Below are positions 55,076 through 64,000 of a stretch of 64,000 nucleotides of DNA, one piece after another (position 1 is the stretch's first letter; each line of letters begins with the position of its first letter). This stretch comes from Burkholderia diffusa (lineage in GTDB: Bacteria; Pseudomonadota; Gammaproteobacteria; Burkholderiales; Burkholderiaceae). The stretch is from positions 744,001 to 808,000 of the forward strand of contig NZ_CP013362.1 of assembly GCF_001718315.1 (NCBI RefSeq). Reading direction: 5' to 3'. The notes beneath the pieces were generated by a model. That model saw nothing but the letters and a program-made list of their open reading frames with translations. It searched no databases and was not told where the DNA came from. The position numbers and the translations under genes are program-made.

Positions 55076-55109
55076 TCACTATTCGTAATTGGTTTTACTA
55101 TTCGTAAAT
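55076..55109 (+). promoter_or_regulatory. Tandem operator-like dyads upstream of the mha-like operon
   Basis: Two copies of ACTATTCGTAA (55078-55088 and 55097-55107), 19 bp apart. The second lies in the inverted repeat TTTAC-N5-GTAAA, the first in a weaker version TTCAC-N5-GTAAT. The spacing, close to two helical turns, suggests cooperative binding by a regulator not identified here. Confidence 0.55.
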
Positions 55110-55318
55110 CCAAAGATTTGTCGCCGATCAAGAAAAGCGGCGTTCGGGCGCCCGGAGCGGCGCCGTTTCCCGAATCGAATCAACAGGAAGCAAGGAGCGA
55201 GACGTGGCGGTTGACAGCAGGTGGGCGAGGCAGGGCGGGCCGCGGCAGCGGCGGGCAACGGGCATGAGCGGGACGAAGCCATGCGCTTCGGCGCGCGCGC
55301 GGCAGCGCTGAGGAGCGG

Positions 55319-57007
55319 ATGGCGACCATGAGCATCGATTACCAGACGCTGAAATTCGACTACAAGCCGCGCGCGACGCGGGCCGCCGGCGACGATGCGG
55401 CCATCCACCCGGTGATCGTCGTCGGTGCGGGCCCGGTTGGCCTGTCGGCCGCGATCGATCTCGCGCAGCAGGGCGTGCCGGTCGTGCTGCTCGACGACGA
55501 CGACACGCTGTCGACGGGTTCGCGCGCGATCTGCTTCGCGAAGCGCACGCTCGAGATCTTCGACCGGCTCGGCTGCGGCGAGCGCTTCGTCGACAAGGGC
55601 GTGAGCTGGCACGTCGGCAAGGTGTTCCTGCAGGACGAACAGCTGTATGCGTTCGACCTGCTGCCGGAGGAAGGCCATGCGCGTCCCGCGTTCATCAACC
55701 TGCAGCAGTACTACGTCGAAGGCTATCTGGCCGAGCGTGCGTTCGCGCTGCCGAACATCGACATCCGCTGGAAGCACAAGGTGACGGGTGTCGCGCAAGG
55801 GGCGGAACACGCCACGCTCACCGTCGAGACGCCGGAAGGCATCGAGACGCTGCGCGCACAGTACGTGATCGCGGCCGACGGCTCGCGCAGCCCGATGCGC
55901 GCGGCAATGGGTCTCGAGAGCCGCGGCCGCACGTTCAAGGACCGCTTCCTGATCGCCGACGTGAAGATGAAGGCGGAATTCCCGACCGAGCGCTGGTTCT
56001 GGTTCGATCCGCCGTTCCACCGCAACCAGTCGGTGCTGCTGCACCGCCAGCCCGACAACGTGTGGCGCATCGACTTCCAGCTCGGCTGGGACGCCGACCC
56101 GGTCGCCGAGAAGCAGCCGGAGCGCGTGATCCCGCGTGTGCGCGCGCTGCTCGGGCCGGACGTCGAGTTCGAGCTGGAATGGGTGAGTGTCTATACATTC
56201 CGCTGCCAGCGGATGGATACGTTTCGGCACGGCCGCGTGCTGTTCGCGGGCGACTCCGCGCACGGCGTGTCGCCGTTCGGCGCGCGCGGCGCGAACAGCG
56301 GCGTGCAGGACGCGGACAACCTCGCGTGGAAGTTGAAGCTCGTGCTCGACGGCCGCGCGGATGACCGCCTGCTCGACACCTATGCGAGCGAACGCGAATT
56401 CGCGGCCGACGAGAACATCCGCAACTCGACGCGCTCGACCGATTTCATCACGCCGAAAAGCGCGGTGTCGCGCGTGTTCCGCGACGCGACGCTGAAGCTT
56501 GCACGCGACTGCGAATTCGCGCGCAAGCTCGTGAACAGCGGCCGCCTGTCGGTGCCGGCGGTACTCGCCGATTCGCCGCTGAATACGCCGGACCGCAACG
56601 GCGACGTGTTCGCGTGCGCGATGCGCGCGGGCGCGGCCGCCGCTGATGCGCCGGTGCGCGCGCAGGGCGTGTCGGGCTGGCTGCTGCGGCATCTGGGCGA
56701 CGGCTTCACGGGCGTGCTGTTCGGGCTGCCGGGCGACGCCGCCGCACTCGCGCAGGCCCTCGACGGCCTGGCGCTGCCGGTGCGGCCGGTGCTGGTCGTG
56801 CCGGCCGGGCATGCGCAACCGGTGGCCGGAGTCGACGTCGTGGAGGACGTTGACGGCCTCGCCGCGCAACGCTACGACGCGAAGCCGGGCACGTTCTACC
56901 TGCTGCGCCCCGACCAGCACGTCTGTGCGCGGATGCGCTCGCTCGAGCGCCAGGCGGTCGCCGACGCGCTGGCGCGCGCGACCTGCGCGCGCGGAACATC
57001 GCATTGA
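55319..57007 (+). CDS. mhaA: FAD-dependent aromatic hydroxylase, probably 3-hydroxyphenylacetate 6-hydroxylase
   Basis: 562 aa from ATG 55319 (ATG 55328 also possible). Class A flavoprotein monooxygenase: GAGPVG (36-41) for FAD, a DG motif in IAADGSRSPMRAAMGL, and GDSAH (311-315) leading into SPFGARGANSGVQDADNLAWKL. A thioredoxin-like C-terminal domain follows, as in phenol-hydroxylase-type enzymes. It is followed at once by a small DUF2783-like gene, a transporter, hmgA and fahA, matching the MhaA/MhaB system of Pseudomonas putida that turns 3-hydroxyphenylacetate into homogentisate. The substrate is inferred from this context; another phenolic acid giving homogentisate remains possible. Confidence 0.82.
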   Translation: MATMSIDYQTLKFDYKPRATRAAGDDAAIHPVIVVGAGPVGLSAAIDLAQQGVPVVLLDDDDTLSTGSRAICFAKRTLEIFDRLGCGERFVDKGVSWHVGKVFLQDEQLYAFDLLPEEGHARPAFINLQQYYVEGYLAERAFALPNIDIRWKHKVTGVAQGAEHATLTVETPEGIETLRAQYVIAADGSRSPMRAAMGLESRGRTFKDRFLIADVKMKAEFPTERWFWFDPPFHRNQSVLLHRQPDNVWRIDFQLGWDADPVAEKQPERVIPRVRALLGPDVEFELEWVSVYTFRCQRMDTFRHGRVLFAGDSAHGVSPFGARGANSGVQDADNLAWKLKLVLDGRADDRLLDTYASEREFAADENIRNSTRSTDFITPKSAVSRVFRDATLKLARDCEFARKLVNSGRLSVPAVLADSPLNTPDRNGDVFACAMRAGAAAADAPVRAQGVSGWLLRHLGDGFTGVLFGLPGDAAALAQALDGLALPVRPVLVVPAGHAQPVAGVDVVEDVDGLAAQRYDAKPGTFYLLRPDQHVCARMRSLERQAVADALARATCARGTSH

Positions 57008-57036
57008 ACACGACAACGATACCGGAGACACCCGTC

Positions 57037-57267
57037 ATGCCCCGACTCGACACCCGCCCGCGCCTGGCCGATCCGGATGCGTTCTACGAAGCGCTGATCG
57101 ACATGCATCGCGACCTGTCCGACGCCGACAGCCAGCTCGTCAACGCGAAGCTGATCCTGCTGCTCGCGAACCAGATCGGCGATGCCGACGTGCTGCGCGA
57201 AGCGATGGCGCTCGCGCGCCAGGGCGTGACGCCTCCTGTGCATCCCGCCGCCGAGGTGGCGCAATGA
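57037..57267 (+). CDS. mhaB: DUF2783-like small partner of the hydroxylase
   Basis: 76 aa from ATG 57037, with GGAGA upstream. A TTG at 57004 overlapping the mhaA stop is an alternative. All-helical acidic protein (LADPDAFYEALIDMHRDLSD, AKLILLLANQIGD, LREAMALARQG), recognisable as the small family found beside flavin hydroxylases. In P. putida a similar-sized coupling protein (MhaB) is needed for productive hydroxylation. Its stop overlaps the transporter start (ATGA). Confidence 0.78.
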   Translation: MPRLDTRPRLADPDAFYEALIDMHRDLSDADSQLVNAKLILLLANQIGDADVLREAMALARQGVTPPVHPAAEVAQ

Positions 57268-58625
57268 GCGCGGCGCCGGCCGACGCGCGCGTGCTCGAAG
57301 TCGAGCGCGTGATCGACGAGACCCACCGCCCGGGTTTTCACTGGATGCTGCTCGCGTTGTGCGGGCTGTGTCTCGTGATCGACGGTTTCGATGCGCAGGC
57401 GATGGGGTATGTCGCGCCCAGCGTGATCGCCGAATGGGGCGTGCCGAAGCAGGCGCTCGGGCCGGTGTTCAGCGCGAGCCTGTTCGGGATGCTGCTCGGC
57501 GCGCTCGGGCTGTCGGTGCTGGCCGACCGGATCGGGCGGCGCCCGGTGCTGATCGGCTCGACGCTGTTCTTCGCGGCGACGATGCTCGCGACGCCGTTCG
57601 CGGGTTCGATCCCGGTGCTGATGGCGCTGCGCTTCGTCACGGGCCTCGGCCTCGGCTGCATCATGCCGAACGCGATGGCGCTGGTCGGCGAATTCAGCCC
57701 GGCCGCGCATCGCGTGAAGCGGATGATGATCGTGTCGTGCGGCTTCACGCTCGGCGCCGCGATCGGCGGCTTCATCAGCGCCGCGCTGATTCCGGCGCTC
57801 GGCTGGCGCTCGGTGTTCTTCGTCGGCGGCGCGGTGCCGCTCGTGCTGACCGTCGCGATGCTCGCGCGGCTGCCGGAGTCGCTGCAGTTCCTGGTGCTGA
57901 AAGGGCGCGACACGCAGGCACGCGCGTGGCTCGCGCGCTTCGCGCCTCAGGCCGGCATCGATGCGAGCACGCGCCTCGTCGTGCGCGAGCGCGCGGCGAG
58001 CGGCGCGCCGGTCGCCGAGCTGTTCCGCGATGGCCGCCTGCCGGTCACGCTGCTGCTGTGGGCGATCAGCTTCATGAACCTGATCGACCTGTACTTCCTG
58101 TCGAACTGGCTGCCGACCGTGATGCGCGACGCGGGCTATTCGCCGGGCACGGCGGTGATCGTCGGCACGGTGCTGCAGACGGGCGGCGTGATCGGCACGC
58201 TGTCGCTCGGCTGGTTCATCGAACGCTACGGCTTCGTGCGCGTGCTGTTCGCGTGCTTCGCATGCGCGGCGGTCTCGGTCGGACTGATCGGCTCGGTCGC
58301 GCATGCGCTGCCGTGGCTGCTGATCGTCGTGTTCGCGGGCGGATTCTGCGTGGTCGGCGGGCAGCCGGCCGTGAATGCGCTCGCCGGCCAGTATTACCCG
58401 ACGTCGCTGCGCTCGACCGGCATCGGCTGGAGCCTCGGCATCGGCCGGATCGGCTCGGTGCTCGGGCCGCTCGTCGGCGGACAACTGATCGCGCTCAACT
58501 GGACCAACGGCGCGTTGTTCCATGCGGCCGCGTTGCCCGTGCTGTGCTCGGCGCTGTTCGTGCTGGGACTGGCCGGCGTTACGCGTCGCAGCGCTGCGCA
58601 GGCGCCGAACGCCGCCATGAATTGA
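57264..58625 (+). CDS. MFS aromatic-acid:proton symporter (AAHS family)
   Basis: 453 aa from ATG 57264 in the mhaB stop. Twelve hydrophobic segments with the MFS loop motif ADRIGRRPVLIG between helices 2 and 3, and DGFDAQAMGYVAPSVIAEW in helix 1, the Asp-Asp-type signature of PcaK/BenK-like aromatic acid importers. Probably brings hydroxyphenylacetate or homogentisate-route substrates into the cell. Followed 15 bp later by hmgA. Confidence 0.9.
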   Translation: MSAAPADARVLEVERVIDETHRPGFHWMLLALCGLCLVIDGFDAQAMGYVAPSVIAEWGVPKQALGPVFSASLFGMLLGALGLSVLADRIGRRPVLIGSTLFFAATMLATPFAGSIPVLMALRFVTGLGLGCIMPNAMALVGEFSPAAHRVKRMMIVSCGFTLGAAIGGFISAALIPALGWRSVFFVGGAVPLVLTVAMLARLPESLQFLVLKGRDTQARAWLARFAPQAGIDASTRLVVRERAASGAPVAELFRDGRLPVTLLLWAISFMNLIDLYFLSNWLPTVMRDAGYSPGTAVIVGTVLQTGGVIGTLSLGWFIERYGFVRVLFACFACAAVSVGLIGSVAHALPWLLIVVFAGGFCVVGGQPAVNALAGQYYPTSLRSTGIGWSLGIGRIGSVLGPLVGGQLIALNWTNGALFHAAALPVLCSALFVLGLAGVTRRSAAQAPNAAMN

Positions 58626-58640
58626 TGGAGAAAGGAAACG

Positions 58641-59975
58641 ATGACGCTTGACCTGTCGAAACCGGCGCGAGCCGGCTACCTGAGCGGTTTCGCGAACGAA
58701 TTCGCGACCGAGGCACTGCCCGGCGCGCTGCCGCACGGGCGCAACTCGCCGCAGCGCGCGCCGTACGGGCTGTATGCGGAGCAACTGTCGGGCACCGCGT
58801 TTACCGCACCGCGCAGCCACAATCGCCGCTCTTGGCTGTACCGGATCCGTCCGGCGGCCGTGCACCGGCCGTTCGAGCCGTTCACGGGCCCGCAGCGGCT
58901 CGTGTCGGAATTCGCCGACTCGGCCGACGTGCCGCCGACGCCGCCGAACCAGCTGCGCTGGGATCCGCTGCCGATGCCGGTGGAGCCGACCGATTTCGTC
59001 GAAGGGCTCGTGACGATGGCCGGCAACGGCTCGGCGGCCGCGATGAACGGCTGCGCGGTCCACCTGTACGCGGCGAACCGCTCGATGCAGGACCGCTTCT
59101 TCTACAGCGCCGACGGCGAACTGCTGATCGTGCCGCAACAGGGGCGGCTCTTCATCGCGACCGAATTCGGCCGGCTCGATGTCGAACCGTTCGAGATTGC
59201 GGTGATCCCGCGCGGCGTGCGTTTTTCCGTCGCGCTGCCGGACGGCGACGCGCGCGGCTACATCTGCGAGAACTTCGGCGCGCTGCTGCGCCTGCCCGAC
59301 CTTGGGCCCATCGGTTCGAACGGACTCGCGAACCCGCGCGATTTCCTCACGCCGCAGGCCGCGTACGAGGATCGCGAAGGCGCGTTCGAGCTGATCGCGA
59401 AACTGAACGGGCGCCTGTGGCGCGCGGACATCGGACATTCGCCGTTCGACGTCGTTGCGTGGCACGGCAACTACGCGCCGTACAAATACGACCTGCGCCT
59501 GTTCAACACGATCGGTTCGATCAGCTTCGACCATCCCGATCCGTCGATCTTCCTCGTGCTGCAGTCGCCGAGCGATACGCCCGGCGTCGACACGATCGAC
59601 TTCGTGATTTTCCCGCCGCGCTGGCTCGCGGCCGAGGATACGTTCCGCCCGCCGTGGTTCCATCGCAACGTCGCGAGCGAGTTCATGGGGCTCGTGCACG
59701 GCGCGTACGACGCAAAGGCCGAAGGCTTCGTGCCGGGCGGCGCGAGCCTGCACAACTGCATGTCGGGCCACGGGCCGGATGCGGACACGTTCGAGAAGGC
59801 GTCGGCGAGCGACACGACGAAGCCGCACAAGGTCGACGCGACAATGGCGTTCATGTTCGAAACCCGCACGCTGATCCGGCCGACGCGCTATGCGCTCGAC
59901 ACCGCGCAGCTGCAGGCCGACTACTTCGAGTGCTGGCAAGGCATCAAGAAACACTTCAATCCGGAGCAACGATGA
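58641..59975 (+). CDS. hmgA: Homogentisate 1,2-dioxygenase
   Basis: 444 aa, ATG 58641 after GAGAAAGGA. Non-heme iron cupin that opens homogentisate to maleylacetoacetate. Iron ligands lie in [17 protein letters not shown] (His, Glu) and the late [18 protein letters not shown] region. The N-terminal [19 protein letters not shown] is near-invariant. It overlaps fahA by 4 bp. No maleylacetoacetate isomerase gene is seen here. Confidence 0.97.
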   Translation: MTLDLSKPARAGYLSGFANEFATEALPGALPHGRNSPQRAPYGLYAEQLSGTAFTAPRSHNRRSWLYRIRPAAVHRPFEPFTGPQRLVSEFADSADVPPTPPNQLRWDPLPMPVEPTDFVEGLVTMAGNGSAAAMNGCAVHLYAANRSMQDRFFYSADGELLIVPQQGRLFIATEFGRLDVEPFEIAVIPRGVRFSVALPDGDARGYICENFGALLRLPDLGPIGSNGLANPRDFLTPQAAYEDREGAFELIAKLNGRLWRADIGHSPFDVVAWHGNYAPYKYDLRLFNTIGSISFDHPDPSIFLVLQSPSDTPGVDTIDFVIFPPRWLAAEDTFRPPWFHRNVASEFMGLVHGAYDAKAEGFVPGGASLHNCMSGHGPDADTFEKASASDTTKPHKVDATMAFMFETRTLIRPTRYALDTAQLQADYFECWQGIKKHFNPEQR

Positions 59976-61276
59976 GCGACACCCAAGACTGGCGCGCGAC
60001 GCTCGACCCCGCCCGCAAGAGCTGGGTCGACACGGTGAACGATCCCGCCTGCGATTTCCCGATCCAGAACCTGCCGTTCGGGATCTTCAGCGATGCGAAG
60101 CAATCGGCCCGGCGCGCGGGCGTCGCGCTCGGCGACCAGATCGTCGACCTCGCCGCGCTCGCGCGTGCGGGCCTCGTGACGCTGCCGACCGGTGCTGACG
60201 TGTTCGCCGCGCCGACGCTCAACCCGTTCATCGCGCTCGGTCGCGACGCATGGCGCAGCGTGCGCGTGCAGCTGTCCGACCTGTTCTCGCGCGACGACGC
60301 GCGACTGCGCGACGACGCCGCGCTGCGCGCGCAAGTGCTCGTCGCGCAACGTGATGCGACGCTGCATCTGCCGGTCGATATTCCCGGTTACACCGATTTC
60401 TATTCGTCGAAGGAGCATGCGACCAACGTCGGCTCGATGTTTCGCGATCCGAAGAATGCGTTGCTGCCGAACTGGTCCGAAATGCCGATCGGCTACAACG
60501 GCCGCGCGTCGTCGGTGGTCGTCAGCGGCACGCCGGTGCGGCGCCCCAACGGGCAACTGAAGCTGCCCGACCAGGAGCGTCCGGTGTTCGGCGCATGCCG
60601 CAAGCTCGACATCGAGCTGGAGACGGGGTTCATCGTCGGCAAGGGGAACGCGCTCGGCGAGCCGATCGCATGCGAGGATGCCGAAGCGCACATCTTCGGG
60701 ATGGTGCTGCTGAACGACTGGAGCGCGCGTGACATCCAGCAGTGGGAATACGTGCCGCTCGGCCCGTTCAATGCGAAGACCTTCGCGACGACGATCTCGC
60801 CATGGATCGTCACGCTCGACGCGCTCGAGCCGTTTCGCGTCGCGCAGCCCGAGCAGTCGCCGCAGCCGCTCGCGTATCTGCGGCACGCGGGCAAGCACGC
60901 ATTCGACATCGCGCTGGAAGTGACGCTGCGCCCCGAAGGGGCCGCCGAGGCGACGTCGATCTGCCGCACCAACTTCAGGCACATGTACTGGACGATGGCG
61001 CAGCAGCTCGCGCATCACACGGTCGCGGGCTGCAACACGCGCGTCGGCGACCTGATGGGATCGGGCACGATCAGCGGGCCGACGAAGGATTCGTTCGGCA
61101 GCCTGCTCGAGCTGACGTGGAACGGCAAGGAGCCGCTCGCGCTGAACGGCGGCGGCAGCCGCGCCTTCATCGAGGACGGCGACGAACTCACGCTCGCGGG
61201 CTGGTGCCAGGGCGACGGCTATCGCGTCGGGTTCGGCGCATGCGCGGGCAAGATTCTGCCGGCGCACGGCGGATAA
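59972..61276 (+). CDS. fahA: Fumarylacetoacetase
   Basis: 434 aa from ATG 59972 in the hmgA stop. FAH fold: the N-terminal SH3-like part with [13 protein letters not shown], then the catalytic domain with [57 protein letters not shown] and [11 protein letters not shown]. Hydrolyses fumarylacetoacetate to fumarate and acetoacetate, the last step of the homogentisate route. Operon end, with a terminator 45 bp later. Confidence 0.97.
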   Translation: MSDTQDWRATLDPARKSWVDTVNDPACDFPIQNLPFGIFSDAKQSARRAGVALGDQIVDLAALARAGLVTLPTGADVFAAPTLNPFIALGRDAWRSVRVQLSDLFSRDDARLRDDAALRAQVLVAQRDATLHLPVDIPGYTDFYSSKEHATNVGSMFRDPKNALLPNWSEMPIGYNGRASSVVVSGTPVRRPNGQLKLPDQERPVFGACRKLDIELETGFIVGKGNALGEPIACEDAEAHIFGMVLLNDWSARDIQQWEYVPLGPFNAKTFATTISPWIVTLDALEPFRVAQPEQSPQPLAYLRHAGKHAFDIALEVTLRPEGAAEATSICRTNFRHMYWTMAQQLAHHTVAGCNTRVGDLMGSGTISGPTKDSFGSLLELTWNGKEPLALNGGGSRAFIEDGDELTLAGWCQGDGYRVGFGACAGKILPAHGG

Positions 61277-61320
61277 CCGACTGCACCGCGACTCGCGACG
61301 CGTAGTCCGGAAGGACAGGG

Positions 61321-61345
61321 CGGCCCGCATTGCGCGGGCCGTTTT
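61321..61345 (+). terminator. Rho-independent terminator of the mha-hmg-fah operon
   Basis: Perfect 8-bp stem CGGCCCGC (61321-61328) / GCGGGCCG (61334-61341), ATTGC loop, then TTTT. Placed 45 bp after fahA. Confidence 0.88.
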
Positions 61346-61432
61346 CGTTGTGGCGGCGGATGGCGACGCGCACGCGCCGGTGCGTGACGCTGGACACGAG
61401 CATCGGCGCTCACGCCAGCGACAGCGGCAGCG

Positions 61433-62593
61433 TCAGACCGCGCGCTGCAACGCGGCGCGCCGCTCCCACAGCGCGGCCGCGACGAACGCGGCGACGCACA
61501 CGACCAGCACGCCGATCAGCGCGTTGCTGCCCAGTTGCTCCATCAATGCACCTGCAACCAGCGGGCCGCCGAAGCTCGCGGCACTCCACGATGCCGACAC
61601 GAGCGAGCTCGCGGTGACGAGCGCCGCGCCGCGGAAGCGTTCGCCGCATGCGACGAGCGACAGCGTGTAGATGCTGCCGGCGGCCGCGCCCAGCACGAAC
61701 AGCAGCGGCCAGCACAGCCACGGGTTCGCGATCACGAACGGCAGCAGCGGCAGGCCCGCGAGCACGATCCAGCCGGCGCCGAGATGCACGCGTTCGCGGC
61801 CGAGCTTGTCCGCGAGCCAGCCGATCGGGAACTGCATCGCGGTGTCGCCGAACAGCATGATCGACGCGAGCAGCACCGCCGTCGCGCTCGCGACGCCGTG
61901 ATCCATCGCATAGAGCGGCAGCAGCGACAGCGCGAGCGTATCGAACAGCGCGAAGAAGCCGGTGCCGATGATCAGCGCGGGCATGCGCGGCAGCACGGCA
62001 AGCCAGCTGTCGTGCGCTGCGTGATGCGCATCGTCGCCGGCGAGCGGCGCGCGGCGGATCGTCGCGAGCGTCGGCAGCGCGAGCAGGAACAGCGCGCCGC
62101 ACAGCGCGAAGCGGATGCTCGTCGCGCCGGCGATCTGGCTGACGAGCACGGGCCCCGCCATCTGGAACAGCGTGAAATTGGTCGCGTAGATCGCGACCAC
62201 GCGGCCGCGCGTCGAATCGTCGGCGAGCTGGTTGACCCACGCCTCGCCGATGGTGAACAGGAGCATCAGCGCCGCACCGCACAGCACGCGCAGCACGCCC
62301 CATACCATCAGGTTCGACGTGAACTGCATCAGCGCCGTGGCCGCCGCGAGCAGCACGACGGACACGACGATCGCACGGCGTGCGCCGATGCGCCGCGCGA
62401 GCGCGGTGACGAACGGGACGATCGCGAGGCCGCCCAGTGCCTGCGCGGCCGTCAGCATGCCGACGACATTGGTGCCGTGTCCGGCTTCGGTCAGTGCAAG
62501 CGCGGTGAGCGGCATCGTCGCGCCGGTGCCGAGACCGACGACCGCGACGCTCAGGATCAGCGCGAGGAAATCACGATTGAGAATGGCTTTCAT
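61433..62593 (-). CDS. MFS transporter, YcaD-like
   Basis: 386 aa with twelve hydrophobic segments. N-terminal GTGATMPLTALALTEAGHGTNVVGMLTAAQALGGL, central loop between helices 6 and 7 rich in charge (RRAPLAGDDAHHAAHDSW), and WLADKLGRERVHLGAGW in the second half. Resembles the YcaD/UMF-type branch of the major facilitator superfamily; substrate unknown. Convergent with the mha-hmg operon. Confidence 0.85.
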   Translation of the reverse strand: MKAILNRDFLALILSVAVVGLGTGATMPLTALALTEAGHGTNVVGMLTAAQALGGLAIVPFVTALARRIGARRAIVVSVVLLAAATALMQFTSNLMVWGVLRVLCGAALMLLFTIGEAWVNQLADDSTRGRVVAIYATNFTLFQMAGPVLVSQIAGATSIRFALCGALFLLALPTLATIRRAPLAGDDAHHAAHDSWLAVLPRMPALIIGTGFFALFDTLALSLLPLYAMDHGVASATAVLLASIMLFGDTAMQFPIGWLADKLGRERVHLGAGWIVLAGLPLLPFVIANPWLCWPLLFVLGAAAGSIYTLSLVACGERFRGAALVTASSLVSASWSAASFGGPLVAGALMEQLGSNALIGVLVVCVAAFVAAALWERRAALQRAV

Positions 62594-62725
62594 CGGCCGC
62601 GATGCTACACCGCGAACCCTGAAAGGTCCATGAAGGCCATCAGGGTTGCATGGCGTTGTTTGCGCAACGAACGCGGCGGCACGCGGCCGGCTGCCGCACC
62701 GCCGCGCGTCGCCGCTGCGCGCGCG

Positions 62726-63895
62726 TCATACGTATCCGGTCGGCCCGCTCACCGGACGGCGTTCGAGCGACGCCGACCACAGCGTGAGCGCGAGCGCGGC
62801 GACCGCCATCGCCGCACCGACCCACGGCAGATTCACGAGCGACACGCCGGAGCCGATCGCCATCCCGCCGAGCCAGGCGCCCGTCGCGTTGCCGAGGTTG
62901 AATGCGCCCTGGTTCAGCGTGGACGCGAGGTTCGGCGCGTCGCTCGCGCGATCGACGATCAGGATCTGCAGCGGCGGCACGATCGCGAACGCGAGGATGC
63001 CCCACACGAAGATCGTCGCGAGCGCCGCGAACGGCACGTGCATCGTGCCCGCGAACAGCGCGAGGACGATGCCGATCAGCGCGAGCGTGGCGATCAGCGA
63101 CGGCATCCGGCGCCAGTCGGCGAGCTTGCCGCCCAGCGTGCCGCCGACCGTCAGGCCGAGACCGAACAACAGCAGCACGTAGGTGACCTGGCGCGGCGAG
63201 AAGCCCGTCACGTCCTCGAGGATCGGCGTGATGTACGTGAACACGCTGAACAGGCTCGCGGACGCAAGCACGCTGATGCCGAGCACCATCAGCACCTGCG
63301 GGTGCTTCAGCACGCTGAATTCGCGCGTGATGCTGGTGTCGGGCATCGCGAGGTTCCTCGGCAGGCACACCGCGAGCGCGGCGGCCGCGGCGATGCCGAT
63401 GCCGGTGACGGCCCAGAACGTGGCGCGCCAGCCGTATGCCTGGCCGAGCGCGGTGCCGAGCGGCACGCCGAGCACGTTCGCGAGCGTGAGGCCGGTGAAC
63501 ATCAGCGCGATCGCCTGCGCGCGCCGGTTCGGCGCGACGAGGTTGCTCGCGACCACCGAGCCGATCCCGAAGAACGCGCCATGGCAGAACGCGGTGACGA
63601 CGCGCGCGGCCATCAGCACCGCATAGCCGGGCGCGATCGCGCAGAACAGGTTGCCCGCGATGAACAGCCCGATGAGGCCCATCAGCGCCCGCTTGCGCGG
63701 CATCTTCGCGGTAACGACCGCGAGAATCGGTGCACCGATCGTCACGCCGAGCGCGTAGCCCGACACGAGCATTCCGGCGGCGGGGATCGACACGCCGAGG
63801 TCGCGGGCGACATTGGGCAGCAGCCCCATGATCACGAACTCGGTGGTACCGATTCCAAATGCGGCGACGGCTAGGGCGAAAAGAGGTAATGGCAT
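62726..63895 (-). CDS. MFS transporter, DHA1 family (AraJ-like)
   Basis: 389 aa, twelve hydrophobic segments. Start MPLPLFALAVAAFGIGTTEFVIMGLLPNVARDLG is the hallmark of the AraJ/arabinose-efflux-like DHA1 branch, with a GAFFGIGSVVASNLVAP segment in the first half and LGGKLADWRRM in the second. Probably a proton-driven exporter of a sugar or drug; substrate unknown. Its promoter lies in the last about 100 bp of the window, where no further gene is visible. Confidence 0.87.
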   Translation of the reverse strand: MPLPLFALAVAAFGIGTTEFVIMGLLPNVARDLGVSIPAAGMLVSGYALGVTIGAPILAVVTAKMPRKRALMGLIGLFIAGNLFCAIAPGYAVLMAARVVTAFCHGAFFGIGSVVASNLVAPNRRAQAIALMFTGLTLANVLGVPLGTALGQAYGWRATFWAVTGIGIAAAAALAVCLPRNLAMPDTSITREFSVLKHPQVLMVLGISVLASASLFSVFTYITPILEDVTGFSPRQVTYVLLLFGLGLTVGGTLGGKLADWRRMPSLIATLALIGIVLALFAGTMHVPFAALATIFVWGILAFAIVPPLQILIVDRASDAPNLASTLNQGAFNLGNATGAWLGGMAIGSGVSLVNLPWVGAAMAVAALALTLWSASLERRPVSGPTGYV

Positions 63896-64000
63896 CGCGG
63901 TGGGCTGCGGAAAAGGCCGTGGCCCGGGAGCCGGCGCGGGATGCGCGGGACGGGCAGGGCGGGGGAGGCGTCAGCCGCGATTCTACTTCAGTGAAAACCC

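Larger units (their letters stand above)
54940..55318. other. Divergent intergenic region, EAL gene and mha-like operon
   Basis: About 380 bp with no credible gene. It holds the terminator-like hairpin (54953-54977) next to the EAL gene and tandem operator-like dyads (55076-55109) before the hydroxylase gene. The plus-strand promoter presumably lies near those dyads. Confidence 0.6.

Noticed and set aside
57084-59969. 961-codon minus-strand open frame opposite the mha-hmg operon (a similar plus-strand one at 61535-63874 opposes the MFS genes).
   Set aside because: Extremely Arg/Ala/His-rich, no motif, and completely opposite genes with clear families.
1-64000. Search for CRISPR arrays, insertion sequences, integrases and phage genes.
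   Set aside because: No regularly spaced repeats, transposase or integrase products were seen; the phage-holin-type gene at 49277 is the chromosomal YqjE family.

Overview
The window looks like a piece of the main chromosome of a Burkholderia, most likely of the B. cepacia complex. This rests on the high GC with strong third-position bias, the order ybgC-tolQRAB-pal-cpoB, glyA-nrdR, rmlBACD beside a class II amidotransferase gene, and close matches to wcb capsule genes as I remember them. The species assignment is inference from content; no search was run.

Layout. (1) About 3-8391: a visibly less GC-rich surface-polysaccharide segment with a very large multi-module glycosyltransferase (about 1912 aa; GT4, RgpF-like, GT2, GT4, GT2) between two paralogous BNR_4-type beta-propeller proteins, the first cut by the window edge and the second secreted. 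(2) 8737-16434: a tightly overlapping seven-gene operon with UDP-glucose dehydrogenase, a MurG-like GT-B, a small unknown protein, a polysaccharide-deacetylase-like protein, a GT4, a CgeB-like glycosyltransferase and a membrane cellulose-synthase-like GT2. (3) 16435-17502: about 1.07 kb without a credible gene. (4) 17503-30425: a coupled module matching wcbPQRST of the B. pseudomallei capsule locus (SDR, LTA-synthase-like membrane phosphotransferase, reducing polyketide synthase, LpxC-like deacetylase, PLP alpha-oxoamine synthase) plus a GNAT gene. Together they could build a polyketide-derived amino lipid. (5) 30435-33866, minus strand: rmlBACD for dTDP-L-rhamnose, convergent with module 4.

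From 34457 on the content is core-genome. It holds an amidotransferase; an AhpD-like protein with a divergent AraC regulator; a complete tRNA-Lys unit with a consensus promoter and a terminator; the Tol-Pal envelope operon; ydfG; and glyA-nrdR behind a well-formed ZTP (pfl) riboswitch. A minor-pilin operon follows (fimT-pilV-pilW-pilX-pilE) whose pilE carries an apparent one-base frameshift, then stress and membrane genes (DUF3318, yqjE, DUF883), a 1-Cys peroxiredoxin, and glutaryl-CoA dehydrogenase divergent from an IclR regulator across a 3 x 49-bp tandem repeat.

The last part (54136-63895) has a degenerate EAL-domain protein, a 3-hydroxyphenylacetate-type catabolic operon feeding homogentisate (FAD hydroxylase, small DUF2783 partner, aromatic-acid transporter, hmgA, fahA), and two MFS transporters.

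How the parts fit: ugd and rml would supply UDP-glucuronate and dTDP-rhamnose. The glycosyltransferases of regions 1 and 2 would assemble one or more glycans, and wcbPQRST could supply or modify a lipid or acyl part. No polymerase, flippase, ABC exporter or outer-membrane channel is visible, so export must be encoded outside the window.
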